A model generated the notes under the pieces. It ran no database searches and was not told the origin of the DNA. It was given only the letters and a program-made list of their open reading frames with translations. A stretch of DNA of 56,272 nt. Source: a virus. Shown here piece by piece: positions 40,141-48,311 of this stretch (within the stretch, counting starts at the first letter, position 1; the number at the start of each line of letters is the position of its first letter). The stretch spans positions 1 through 56,272 of IMG/VR virus record IMGVR_UViG_3300031521_000082; one strand, 5' to 3'. The translations under genes and the position numbers were made by a program.

Positions 40141-41682
40141 ATGGCAGCTTCTGATCAAAAATACGGAAATATAATTCAGTCTTTACAGACCGCTCCTGGG
40201 GTCAATCGAGATACCCCCCGGCTAGATGGTAATACATATCTTGATCTTTTATGGGCAAGATTTTATGCCAAAAATGTTCGTAAAATGGGTGGAATGGAAA
40301 AATTTGTGGATGGTAACGACGACCCCGTTCGGGCGATGTTTCAATCCTCCATAGAGGATTTCGTACGAATATTTCAATTTCGAGACAGCGGTGTAACCCA
40401 ATATGATGTTTTGGCGAATGGGACTAAAACAGCAGAAATTAATCGAACACCTGTTGGTTGGGTTATACCATCTCCTGGTACACCCTCATATACTTTTTCG
40501 GTTACTTCGTATACTTTATATGCAGAAGATACTGGTGAATCCTCCGAAGTAATTATTTTTGTTGCACCACCGAATTCAGAAAACCCATCCCAAACAATTG
40601 AGGCACCAGTTTATTTTGCGCCTGCAAATTCTGATTCATCCTTTGAACCTGCGGGTATATCCACTTCGGGTGGAGTGATCACGTTTTCACCCTATATATT
40701 TGTGTATGGTAATAACGGCGTGGTTAAAACAAACGATGGGAAATCCCCTTTAGTTTGGACAACGGTGGGAACAGACGTAACGTTTCAAAATATTGTTACC
40801 AATTCAAAACTTTTAGGTGCAGCGAACTCTAGGGCTGGATTATTGTTGTGGTCGATTGACACCCTTTTTATTGGGCAACCCAATCCAAATGGGCCTGGAT
40901 TTGTTTATTCTACAATTGCACCAGAAATTTCTTTGTTAAGTCCTAATTCCATAGTGGCCGCCCATAATAATACCTACCTGTGGATTGGAAACGACCAGAT
41001 ATATTTATACAACGGGGCGTCAAATATAGTGACAAACTTTCAAAATCACAATTATTTTTACGATAACATTAATACTAAATACAAAGGTAAAATTTGGGGA
41101 TTGTATGTTGGAAACTTTCAAGAAATTTGGTTTTTTAATGTACAAGAAGGCTTTACAGAACCAAATCATCTTTTTATTTATAATATGCAAGAGGACAGTT
41201 GGAGCGACACGCCCTTAGCTAGAACCAGTGGTTTGAAAAAAAAGTTTTTGGATTATCCTTTACTTGCAGATTCCAACCCAAACCCGCTTTCTCCAACAAT
41301 TCAATATTCTGTGTGGGAACACGAGAAAGGTTTTGATTTAGTAAATGATGGTGTCTCTTACCCGATTAAATCATACTTTCAGACTCGACTTTTTGACACG
41401 TTTAGCGAAAATCCACAAATTAATCTAAACATGATTACTCGAAAATTTGAACCTGACATTATCCAACGCGGGGATATAACAGTAGAAGTTTTGACCTATA
41501 AATATCCGAAGTCGGAACCCGTTATTTCGCAAAGTTTTACCTTGAAAGAATTAGATGATCAAGTTGACCTATCAAACCAAGGACGATATGTTTCATACCG
41601 TTTTACATCAAATACACTTGGCGGTTTTTATCAAATGGGCAAAAACCAAATCAACTACCAGTTGGGAAGCGTTCGTCCATGA
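40141..41682 (+). CDS. P22 gp10-like packaged-DNA stabilisation (tail hub) protein
   Basis: A 513-residue protein. The opening Y-G-N-I-I-Q-S-L-Q-T-A-P-G-V-N-R-D-T, followed by Y-L-D-L-L-W-A-R-F-Y and K-N-V-R-K-M-G-G-M-E-K-F, is the style of gp10-type hub proteins, which close the portal after packaging. The rest reads as a beta-propeller (repeated W-I-G-N, L-W-S-I-D, I-Y-N-M-Q-E-D-S-W-S). Length is close to P22 gp10 (472). It overlaps the following gene by four bases (ATGA). Together with the gp4-like protein it points to a P22-type tail. Confidence 0.7.
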   Translation: MAASDQKYGNIIQSLQTAPGVNRDTPRLDGNTYLDLLWARFYAKNVRKMGGMEKFVDGNDDPVRAMFQSSIEDFVRIFQFRDSGVTQYDVLANGTKTAEINRTPVGWVIPSPGTPSYTFSVTSYTLYAEDTGESSEVIIFVAPPNSENPSQTIEAPVYFAPANSDSSFEPAGISTSGGVITFSPYIFVYGNNGVVKTNDGKSPLVWTTVGTDVTFQNIVTNSKLLGAANSRAGLLLWSIDTLFIGQPNPNGPGFVYSTIAPEISLLSPNSIVAAHNNTYLWIGNDQIYLYNGASNIVTNFQNHNYFYDNINTKYKGKIWGLYVGNFQEIWFFNVQEGFTEPNHLFIYNMQEDSWSDTPLARTSGLKKKFLDYPLLADSNPNPLSPTIQYSVWEHEKGFDLVNDGVSYPIKSYFQTRLFDTFSENPQINLNMITRKFEPDIIQRGDITVEVLTYKYPKSEPVISQSFTLKELDDQVDLSNQGRYVSYRFTSNTLGGFYQMGKNQINYQLGSVRP

Positions 41683-41930
41683 ACATTACGAGTGAGAAAA
41701 TTACGTTACCGTTTGGGATTTCATTTCAAATATGGGTTGAGCGTTTGATCCAAAGTTACCCCACTCTCAATATTCCTTTGGCTTTCCCCACCTCTAATTG
41801 GTGGGGGTGGGCTGAACAATTAATTCAACTTCCAGAATTCAAAAATGCGCCGATTCCTTCAAAAAAAGTATACAAAGAAAAAGAGAGTTGGCGGCAGTGG
41901 GCACTTTTTCTTATTCAGAGTTTTCAATAG
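41679..41930 (+). CDS. Small Trp-rich protein with three similar segments
   Basis: An 83-residue protein built of three similar segments: F-Q-I-W-V-E-R-L-I-Q-S, W-W-G-W-A-E-Q-L-I-Q-L and W-R-Q-W-A-L-F-L-I-Q-S. Amphipathic, Trp-bearing helices of this kind could bind membranes or the hub protein. It is coupled to the gp10-like gene and its 3' end overlaps the convergent gene at 41911 by 20 bases. A needle or small tail protein is possible. Confidence 0.55.
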   Translation: MNITSEKITLPFGISFQIWVERLIQSYPTLNIPLAFPTSNWWGWAEQLIQLPEFKNAPIPSKKVYKEKESWRQWALFLIQSFQ

Positions 41931-42144
41931 ATGTTAATGCGATTTGCTGAACCACTTTAAAATCTTCAGTTAAGTCATCAACTAATTTATTAACAATAAA
42001 TAAAGTTGAATTATACGTTTGAATTTTTGCCTGGATTTCAAGAATAGTATTGTACTTTTTTTCTTTAACCAAAAGCTCTTTATTTGTCTCGATTTCTTTT
42101 TTCAACCAATCAACGACATGCCGTATCAAATACCTTTCATTCAT
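41911..42144 (-). CDS. Small coiled-coil protein downstream of erf
   Basis: A 77-residue helical protein with heptad-like spacing (L-K-K-E-I-E-T-N-K-E-L-L-V-K-E-K). Its ATG lies 2 bases after the Erf stop, so it is translated together with Erf and may be its partner. No known family. Confidence 0.5.
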   Translation of the reverse strand: MNERYLIRHVVDWLKKEIETNKELLVKEKKYNTILEIQAKIQTYNSTLFIVNKLVDDLTEDFKVVQQIALTSIENSE

Positions 42145-42146
42145 GA

Positions 42147-42818
42147 CTAAATTATTACCTTATTTACTATGTTATATTCAGTTAAATAGTTTAAACATTC
42201 GGTTCTTAAATTTTCAGGAAATTTTGGATGGTTGATCGAATTATAAAACTTTTGTCCATATTCCGTTTGTTTATTAGGGTTAGCTGCGTTTTCAGCCAAC
42301 CAAACTTTTAACTCATCTCTTTTATTTTGAGCGCGATCATTTAATACGGACTCGTCAAGGGGGGGCGGAGCAGAATGTTTTTCTTCTTTAGTATTTTGAA
42401 CTGGTTCTTCATCGTTACCCCCTTCTGCAATAAGGAATATTTGGGTGAAAAAGTTTTTAAAGGCATAAGTCATGGCATTTTGGATTGGGCGATCACCATC
42501 GGGAGCAGACCCAACCGCTGTGGATACTATAGAGGAATTATCAATAGCTGAAGTTAAAGTATACTCTACTGTGGCTAGCCACAACGAATTTTCATGGACA
42601 ACACTTTTAGTTTGAAACGTTAATGTTATGTTATTTTCAATCAGCATAGGAAGGATCGATTGAACGATAATTTCGGTCGAGCGACCTGGAATATTGCGTG
42701 TTTTAAAACTAATTTTTAGATCTTTGGGAATACCTTTTTGGGCAATCTTCCGCATTACTTCGATTAAACTTTTTTGAATTTGAGGAGCAGATATTTTTGT
42801 TTCTTCTTTTTGTGCCAT
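42147..42818 (-). CDS. erf: Erf-family single-strand annealing recombinase
   Basis: A 223-residue protein of the Erf superfamily. Residues about 10-140 form the annealing core: I-Q-K-S-L-I-E-V near 14, L-W-L-A-T-V-E-Y-T-L-T near 84, and the signature G-S-A-P-D-G-D-R-P-I-Q-N-A-M-T-Y-A-F-K-N-F-F near 103-124, where the family has G-x-A-x-D-x-G-D-K-x-x-x-K-A-x-T-Y-A. A variable acidic linker (N-D-E-E-P) leads to a helical C-terminus. Erf of P22 promotes annealing and circularisation of phage DNA. It lies downstream of the portal gene on the same strand, an unusual mix of late and recombination genes. Confidence 0.85.
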   Translation of the reverse strand: MAQKEETKISAPQIQKSLIEVMRKIAQKGIPKDLKISFKTRNIPGRSTEIIVQSILPMLIENNITLTFQTKSVVHENSLWLATVEYTLTSAIDNSSIVSTAVGSAPDGDRPIQNAMTYAFKNFFTQIFLIAEGGNDEEPVQNTKEEKHSAPPPLDESVLNDRAQNKRDELKVWLAENAANPNKQTEYGQKFYNSINHPKFPENLRTECLNYLTEYNIVNKVII

Positions 42819-42871
42819 ATTCTTATCCTTTTTTTAGGAAGGGAGGTTTTATCCCCCCTATCTTATTTTTT

Positions 42872-43219
42872 TTATTTAAAGATCGAGCCGTAAATATCCA
42901 TTATTTGATTGGTTACGTCTTTACCAGCACTTACTTCGCCACCATTTTTTTTACGAATACGATAATTATCGGCACCACCAGTCCATTCCATATGGACTTG
43001 ACCTCCAGCACTTTTCTCAACGGGAGTGTTTGCATTTTGACCTTCAGCCCAACTTGGCATCGTGGCAACTGTTGAAACATCCCCACCTACGGCGTGTTTG
43101 GATCGGGTGTTTCCATTGATAAAGTTTTCAGTGGTTAGCTCGTGATCACTAACAAAACTATTAAGAGAGGTTTCGTATTTCATGCCTTTTGGGGATAAAA
43201 AGAAAGAATTAGCTGACAT
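42872..43219 (-). CDS. Small virion-type protein with repeated GG-x-V motifs
   Basis: A 115-residue protein behind a late motif. It contains three G-G-x-V units (A-V-G-G-D-V-S, A-G-G-Q-V, N-G-G-E-V-S), the same element seen in the proteins at 35403 and 50876. It lacks a recognised fold and ends in a short amphipathic helix (I-M-D-I-Y-G-S-I-F-K). Probably a minor virion protein or assembly factor; it lies directly downstream of the portal. Confidence 0.55.
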   Translation of the reverse strand: MSANSFFLSPKGMKYETSLNSFVSDHELTTENFINGNTRSKHAVGGDVSTVATMPSWAEGQNANTPVEKSAGGQVHMEWTGGADNYRIRKKNGGEVSAGKDVTNQIMDIYGSIFK

Positions 43220-43227
43220 TTTTTTGC

Positions 43228-43247
43228 CTTATTATTGTTTTTATTAC
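43228..43247 (-). promoter_or_regulatory. Late-gene upstream motif (minus strand)
   Basis: On the minus strand it reads GGTAATAAAAACAATAATAAGG, directly before the start at 43219, and overlaps no other gene. It closely matches the 29961 and 30841 copies. Confidence 0.55.
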
Positions 43248-43252
43248 CTATT

Positions 43253-45409
43253 TTAACTGATTTCTTGGGGAGAGCCCAACAAATTATTTTCATCCGATAA
43301 ACTAATATCGTACTCCTCCAGTTGAGGTGGCTCAATTTCTGGTATTTGGGAGGCCCCTTGCAACTCTAGCTTTGATTTTTCGATCAAAAACTTTAATTGA
43401 GCTTCGTAAATGGCTGCGATTTCAATGTTTTTTTGCTTAGTGACTTCCCCTTTTTCTTTTAACAATTCAAATTCAGCTTTAACTTTCTCTCTCATTTCTT
43501 CACTAATCAATTTTTGTTTAGCTAAGTCAGCTTCACTTTGAGCTTTTTCCGCTTTCAACATCAACTCTTTATTGTTTATCTCATGTTTATTTTGCAAATC
43601 TTGTTGCAAAAGTTGGTTTTGAGCCTGCGACTGCTGTTGAGCTTGAGCTTGAGCTTGTTGTTCAGCCTCCATCTGTTGCTGCTGCTGTTGTTGAATCACT
43701 TCTTCAGGAAGCAAAAGCTCGTTTATATCGTCAATTTTCATAATCTTATACAATCTTTCATAAATCGCATGCATATTGTGAATTTGTGGATTTTGCATGG
43801 CATTTTCAAGCACTGCTTGCATACGAATTAATTGGGATGCAGAATTCGCCATCGTGGGGTCGACAGCCGATACTATTTGAATAAGTGGGGAATACACTTC
43901 TCCATACGTAAATGGAAAATCTGGAATGATAAGTTTATCTTTCCAGTCTTCGCGCAAAATCTTGTGAAGAATTCTAAACATTTGATTTAAACCGAATTGG
44001 AAATTCTGCATAACAACTGACATCGGTTTGGTTTCTTTGTCCATTAAAGCCAGTAAAAAATTCCCTTGAACATTGGCTGGAAGGTTTTCCAATGTAACAG
44101 TTGAGAGTCCAGCGACTCTATTAATTTGTTCGCGAGTTTGGTTTAAAAAATCATTATACATAGGGTTAGGCTGCGCAAACTGGAGGGGTACTAAGGCTTC
44201 ACGGGCACTTGCGGAGCTGATCGGAAGTTGGTTGACCGCCCCATATTTTAGATTAATAGTCGACTGTTGAAGTGCTAGATCCTTCGACATAATAATGGTT
44301 TGCGAATTGGCAAGTCCTAGAGAAGAAGTTAAATCTCTAAATATTGTAGTAGCGGTGTTATGCAGTCCAATACAAGTTTGAGCCAGCCCCATACCCCAAA
44401 AATCGATTCCGTCTAAAAAGGTAAAATTAAACATGCTTTGACGTTTTTTTACTTCGCCATCTACAATATCCCACATTTCGTCCAAAGCCATTACCGTTCC
44501 CGTTTCTTTGTGAATATGAAGGGTATAAGGGTAATAAATAAAATTTTTAGCTGGATCGTCCGATAGAATAGCCGGATCCTGGTTATTTGCTGCACATTCC
44601 CAAAACTGAATTTCAACAAATGTATAGTATTTAACTTGATCGGAGGTTTTTGTAATATCGTCAATGCTTGAAATTCGTTGCTCAACTTCTCTTACTGACT
44701 GCGTGTCCATCCCTGAATCAGTACCGTTATCGGGGTAAACAGTCACATCTCGAAAAATTCCTTTGGACTGGTAAATGTTTAATTCTTCTTCGGATAACAT
44801 ATAAACATGACCAATCCATCTTGCCGCTTCCAAGGACGGTTCGTTAGGATTAACTAAAATATTTTCAGGGGGAATCATGCGAACTGTGGGACGGTTTAAT
44901 ATTGGATCAAAGAAAACTTTGCAAATTGCTGACCCCGTTAAAAATGCTGATCCAATTGCCTTTTTTAACTCTGGAATCCATTCGCTCCACTCACAGTTAA
45001 ATTTATTGTTGATGTCTTCCTCGATAATTTGGGCATACTCGTCTAATTGTTTAATGAGTTGATTCCCTTCTGGGGAGGCGTTTATTAAATTCCGATTTCG
45101 TATTTCTGTGGTTGCGATTTTATAAGGAGATAAAATTTCAGCTGTGAACTCATTTTTAAGTTGTATCCATGTTTGTAAAAAGGTTGGGTCAACAATGGAT
45201 GACTCCATATTGTTCGATTTACTGCCACTTTTGTCGCGATATTGGGTTAATCCCAATGCATTTAATGATGTTTTGATCATTTGCATGAAATTATTTCGAG
45301 CGGCGTACTCATCTTCAGTTCGAATCCTTTGCTCTCTACCAAGACTAGAAATGTAGGAAGGAGATAGGATATTAGCTAAATTTTCGGAATTTAGGTCGTT
45401 GGATTCCAT
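43253..45409 (-). CDS. Portal protein
   Basis: A 718-residue portal ring subunit; the size is close to P22 gp1 (725). N-terminal residues 1-110 are helical with N-N-F-M-Q-M-I-K. The central wing contains R-M-I-P-P-E-N-I-L-V-N-P (about 175-186) and W-E-C-A, and the crown region follows I-R-M-Q-A-V-L-E-N-A. Residues about 565-680 form a long Gln/Ala-rich helix (Q-Q-Q-Q-Q-M-E-A-E-Q-Q) typical of the P22 barrel. The portal is the DNA entry channel, meeting TerL (21872) and the gp4-like protein. It lies on the minus strand apart from the head genes, beneath a late motif, and shares its divergent promoter region with the gene at 45474. Confidence 0.82.
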   Translation of the reverse strand: MESNDLNSENLANILSPSYISSLGREQRIRTEDEYAARNNFMQMIKTSLNALGLTQYRDKSGSKSNNMESSIVDPTFLQTWIQLKNEFTAEILSPYKIATTEIRNRNLINASPEGNQLIKQLDEYAQIIEEDINNKFNCEWSEWIPELKKAIGSAFLTGSAICKVFFDPILNRPTVRMIPPENILVNPNEPSLEAARWIGHVYMLSEEELNIYQSKGIFRDVTVYPDNGTDSGMDTQSVREVEQRISSIDDITKTSDQVKYYTFVEIQFWECAANNQDPAILSDDPAKNFIYYPYTLHIHKETGTVMALDEMWDIVDGEVKKRQSMFNFTFLDGIDFWGMGLAQTCIGLHNTATTIFRDLTSSLGLANSQTIIMSKDLALQQSTINLKYGAVNQLPISSASAREALVPLQFAQPNPMYNDFLNQTREQINRVAGLSTVTLENLPANVQGNFLLALMDKETKPMSVVMQNFQFGLNQMFRILHKILREDWKDKLIIPDFPFTYGEVYSPLIQIVSAVDPTMANSASQLIRMQAVLENAMQNPQIHNMHAIYERLYKIMKIDDINELLLPEEVIQQQQQQQMEAEQQAQAQAQQQSQAQNQLLQQDLQNKHEINNKELMLKAEKAQSEADLAKQKLISEEMREKVKAEFELLKEKGEVTKQKNIEIAAIYEAQLKFLIEKSKLELQGASQIPEIEPPQLEEYDISLSDENNLLGSPQEIS

Positions 45410-45430
45410 GTTGATTGGCTCATTTTAATT

Positions 45431-45445
45431 TGTTATTGTTATTGG
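45431..45445 (-). promoter_or_regulatory. Late-gene upstream motif before the portal gene (minus strand)
   Basis: On the minus strand it reads CCAATAACAATAACA, ending 21 bases before the portal ATG. There is no clear Shine-Dalgarno site before the ATG. Confidence 0.5.
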
Positions 45446-45463
45446 AATAAGAATAGCAATAAA
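45444..45463 (+). promoter_or_regulatory. Motif-like sequence before the HTH gene
   Basis: GGAATAAGAATAGCAATAAA lies back-to-back with the portal motif, facing the opposite direction. It is less conserved than other copies. Confidence 0.4.
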
Positions 45464-45473
45464 TGCGTGAAAA

Positions 45474-45797
45474 TTGAAATCGAATCCAAAAAAAAAGTAT
45501 CCCCAACCCTATACGGAAAAACCGCGCAATCGTGCTTTAAGTAAAAAAGCTGACGAAGCTAGCCCTATTCTATTATCGGTGGAAGAAGCCGCAGAATACA
45601 CAGGTTTCAAACGGGATACCTTATATCAAAAAAGAATCTTCATGGATCACATCCAGCTAAGTGGATGGAATGGAAAAATCTATTTTCCCTTGGATTCATT
45701 GGAAAAATTCGTTCGAAGCAACGTCGTTTATGGCAAAGTAAAAAAAATTTATAATAATAAGGATAGTCATGGCCAAAACAGAAACACAAAAAATTGA
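45474..45797 (+). CDS. Excisionase/HTH_17-type DNA-binding protein
   Basis: A 107-residue basic protein. The start is a TTG at 45474; no ATG fits, and a tiny frame (ATG at 45463, four codons) overlaps it. Residues about 35-80 form a MerR/excisionase-like winged helix: S-V-E-E-A-A-E-Y-T-G-F-K-R-D-T-L-Y-Q-K and I-Y-F-P-L-D-S-L-E-K-F. Such proteins act as excisionases or small terminase-like DNA binders. The position before the head-assembly genes favours a small terminase or late regulator, and the presence of an integrase favours Xis; I cannot decide. It overlaps the next gene by 29 bases. Confidence 0.65.
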   Translation: MKSNPKKKYPQPYTEKPRNRALSKKADEASPILLSVEEAAEYTGFKRDTLYQKRIFMDHIQLSGWNGKIYFPLDSLEKFVRSNVVYGKVKKIYNNKDSHGQNRNTKN

Positions 45798-46317
45798 GCA
45801 CACCTATAGAAATTTTTTATCACCCGAAAGACGTGTGATTTTTCCGGTCACGGAAAGAGACGTGCCAGGTGGCGTTTACGATCCCCTACCGTATTTTAAG
45901 AAAGGATGGCAGAACAAAAATCGTAAGCCATTTGATTCCGATTTGACATCAAAATTAATGATGGAGCATATTTCCACCGATGGTTTTGAGCCAGCACAAT
46001 ACAAAATGTTATTGTTGGAATATGACGCGACAAACGAATCCTATTATAATTTACCCGATAACGATTCGTTACAACTTTTTGATAACACAAACGATATGCG
46101 AACAACATGGGTCATCGGTAAAGTGTTAAAACTTGGACGCGGTTGTTTCGCTTCAGATCAATTTTCCTTAGGTGCCGAATGCACGGTGGGAGACTGGATT
46201 ATGTGTTCCCTTGCAAACGGCGACCGCTTCAGAATGAAAAACGTACCTCTTTTACTGGTAAATGATGTAAATTTTATTGGTTTAATTGATGATCCAAGAG
46301 GCTTTACGAATGCGTAA
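45769..46317 (+). CDS. GroES-like co-chaperonin, copy 1
   Basis: A 182-residue protein. Its C-terminal half (about 112-180) follows the GroES beta-barrel pattern: W-V-I-G-K-V-L-K-L-G-R-G-C-F, then a loop, V-G-D-W-I-M-C-S, G-D-R-F-R, V-P-L-L-L-V-N-D-V-N-F-I-G-L-I-D-D-P. The N-terminal 110 residues, with F-K-K-G-W-Q-N-K-N-R, are an extension not found in bacterial GroES. Such proteins in other phages cap GroEL during capsid folding (compare T4 gp31 by role). It is one of two tandem copies; a phage GroEL is at 7471. The mobile loop cannot be judged by eye. Confidence 0.68.
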   Translation: MAKTETQKIEHTYRNFLSPERRVIFPVTERDVPGGVYDPLPYFKKGWQNKNRKPFDSDLTSKLMMEHISTDGFEPAQYKMLLLEYDATNESYYNLPDNDSLQLFDNTNDMRTTWVIGKVLKLGRGCFASDQFSLGAECTVGDWIMCSLANGDRFRMKNVPLLLVNDVNFIGLIDDPRGFTNA

Positions 46318-46789
46318 AACTTCGGAATTTTTTCCGTTATTGAACCCCCATGATTCAAACGGTTTATTCGAACCAATGGATTTTTGGGAAAAGAATGCGT
46401 GGCAAAACAAAAATCGTCGAATATGGACAGCGGAAGAAATTGAAGAACTTTGCCCAGAAGAAAGTAGGGACTTTGTCAAAAATCTAACCATTTCTGATAC
46501 ATATGTTTTGTTATTAAATTTCAACAGAGATATCGCTGAAAATCAAATAATCAACCCTGATAAATACACTAGGACAACTGCATATATTGGTAAAATAATT
46601 CAAATGGGAAAAGAAGTTTTTACTAAAAGAAATTTCCCCCAGGGTGCATCGGCAACGTATAATGACTGGGTAACTTATATGCCATTGGAAGGGAGAGCCC
46701 GTAAAGCTAAAAAAAATGTTTTCACAATAATTAAAGACAAACATATTTCCGGCCTAGTGCAAGACCCGTCCGAATTCAACTATTATTAA
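46310..46789 (+). CDS. GroES-like co-chaperonin, copy 2
   Basis: A protein of about 159 residues. I prefer the ATG at 46310, with an AGAGG ribosome site eight bases upstream, over 46286. The N-terminal F-W-E-K-N-A-W-Q-N-K-N-R matches copy 1 (F-K-K-G-W-Q-N-K-N-R), and the C-terminal part repeats the pattern: A-Y-I-G-K-I-I-Q-M-G, N-D-W-V-T-Y-M, V-F-T-I-I-K-D-K-H-I-S-G-L-V-Q-D-P. The two are clear paralogues about 25-30 percent alike by eye. Two different caps could form a mixed ring or serve different substrates. It overlaps copy 1 by 8 bases. Confidence 0.66.
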   Translation: MRKTSEFFPLLNPHDSNGLFEPMDFWEKNAWQNKNRRIWTAEEIEELCPEESRDFVKNLTISDTYVLLLNFNRDIAENQIINPDKYTRTTAYIGKIIQMGKEVFTKRNFPQGASATYNDWVTYMPLEGRARKAKKNVFTIIKDKHISGLVQDPSEFNYY

Positions 46790-46801
46790 TAGGTAAACAA
46801 A

Positions 46802-47674
46802 ATGAATAACAATAATGAATTTTTAGACTACGAAGAAATAGAGTTTCCGGCTCCAAATTGGGAAATGAAGGATGAACCCGAAGCTGTTCAAGAGCAAACT
46901 CAAAAAAAACCCAAACCTTCCCAAGCTGATCGTTTGCGCAGACAAAATGACGAGCTAGTTCAAGAATTAAACCGATTAAAAAATGAAAATCTTTCTTTAA
47001 ATAAAAAAGTTTTAGATGTTGAAACAACTAAACTTGAACTTCTAAATACTAATGTTTCGTGGGCTAAAAAGTTGGCAGTCGAAGACAACGATTCTCAAAC
47101 TGAAATGGATGCTGAAAAACATTTAAAAAAAATAGAACGTGAATTTAACGAGTTGGAGAGAGAAAAAGATAGGATTGCTCAACAAGAACAAAACTACCAT
47201 AGATCTTCTGTATCAAGTGAATCCGAAAGACTGATGAGTGATTTCTTAGCTAGGAATCCATTAATAAACTTTAAAGATCCCACCAATCCAAATTATTCAC
47301 CAAAAGCATACCAAATTGCGCAGGACGCGTCCGAACGGTTATCCATGAAATATAAAATGTCAGGGCGTGGAGAAGAAGAATTTTCAGAAGGGTATTTTCA
47401 CGAGCTGGAGCAACAATTTAAAAAGGAGATCGGCATGGTCGATAATGCATCAAATAATTACAATAGAAGAAATTTTAGTAGCCCGGTCAGTAACAATAAC
47501 ATAAATCAAAATTACAGTTATGGTCGGGAACCACAATTATCAAGGGAAGCTCAAGAAACAATGAACGGTTTTATGGCTCTTGCTAAAACGGATGAGCAAA
47601 AAAAAATGTTGCGAAAACGATATATGGATGCCGCTCGAAACAATTACCAAAATCCAAATATTAATTCATTTTAG
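46802..47674 (+). CDS. Putative scaffolding protein
   Basis: A 290-residue acidic protein. Residues about 35-135 form a long coiled coil (Q-A-D-R-L-R-R-Q-N-D-E-L-V-Q-E-L-N-R-L), then a loop with S-S-V-S-S-E-S-E, and a C-terminal helical domain ending with R-K-R-Y-M-D-A-A-R. This layout (acidic N-terminus, coiled coil, basic C-terminal hook) is that of phage scaffolds, which guide capsid assembly and leave the head. It lies between the GroES-like genes and a hypothetical gene, far from the capsid gene. Confidence 0.62.
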   Translation: MNNNNEFLDYEEIEFPAPNWEMKDEPEAVQEQTQKKPKPSQADRLRRQNDELVQELNRLKNENLSLNKKVLDVETTKLELLNTNVSWAKKLAVEDNDSQTEMDAEKHLKKIEREFNELEREKDRIAQQEQNYHRSSVSSESERLMSDFLARNPLINFKDPTNPNYSPKAYQIAQDASERLSMKYKMSGRGEEEFSEGYFHELEQQFKKEIGMVDNASNNYNRRNFSSPVSNNNINQNYSYGREPQLSREAQETMNGFMALAKTDEQKKMLRKRYMDAARNNYQNPNINSF

Positions 47675-47683
47675 GAGAGTAAA

Positions 47684-48277
47684 ATGTACGACATTGCAGA
47701 AAATGAAATTGACGAATTTTTAAATTCAATCAAAGCAAAAGACCCACGCGCTGCTTTTATAAACGCGCAAGTTCATGATTACAAAAAACCAAAAAACGTT
47801 CCTGGTACTGACATTAATCCGGAGAATATCCCCGACGGAATGATTTATGGTGAGGTTGAATTTCACAATTCATCGGAAGGTATCTTGTATCAAAATGTTG
47901 AGGCACATCGAGACGCTGGCTGGGAGGACGTGTATATTTATAATCATCCTGAATTGACTTCGGTTTCAAAACGTACTCGAGAGCAATTGGATAAAACAGG
48001 GTACCAAAGAAGGAATAAAAATCAATATGAAGATTTTGACCCCGATGAACATTTAATCAAAAGAAAAGGGTTACTGATGATGCAAAAAGATCTGAACGCG
48101 CAGAGAGCTTATGAATATGATTTGCATGAAGTTACTCGGTCAAATAAAAAAAATATCACGCAAGATGGTTTTAACTCATTGAATAATGAGTTTGGTATGA
48201 AAATAAAAATTGAGCGTGATACCCAAGAAAACTTGCCTCGGATGAATACGCCCAAATTATTTGACCACACAATGTAA
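47684..48277 (+). CDS. Hypothetical protein after the scaffold
   Basis: A 197-residue charged protein with a GGAG ribosome site. It is mostly helical with a beta-rich segment near residues 45-75 (G-M-I-Y-G-E-V-E-F-H-N), and it is Asp/Lys/Asn-rich. No family recognised; a head-assembly role is possible from context. A terminator follows. Confidence 0.55.
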   Translation: MYDIAENEIDEFLNSIKAKDPRAAFINAQVHDYKKPKNVPGTDINPENIPDGMIYGEVEFHNSSEGILYQNVEAHRDAGWEDVYIYNHPELTSVSKRTREQLDKTGYQRRNKNQYEDFDPDEHLIKRKGLLMMQKDLNAQRAYEYDLHEVTRSNKKNITQDGFNSLNNEFGMKIKIERDTQENLPRMNTPKLFDHTM

Positions 48278-48283
48278 AGAAAT

Positions 48284-48310
48284 CCCCCCCTCTAAAGGAG
48301 GGGGAAGATT
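48284..48310. terminator. Bidirectional terminator between scaffold operon and integrase
   Basis: CCCCCTC and GAGGGGG form a stem over a short loop (TAAAG), flanked by AAAT and ATTTTT. It closes both converging units. Confidence 0.8.
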
Positions 48311-48311
48311 T

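Noticed and set aside
43538-43831. A 97-residue Leu-rich plus-strand frame
   Set aside because: It is the complementary reading of the Gln-rich portal C-terminus, which produces Leu-rich sequence automatically.
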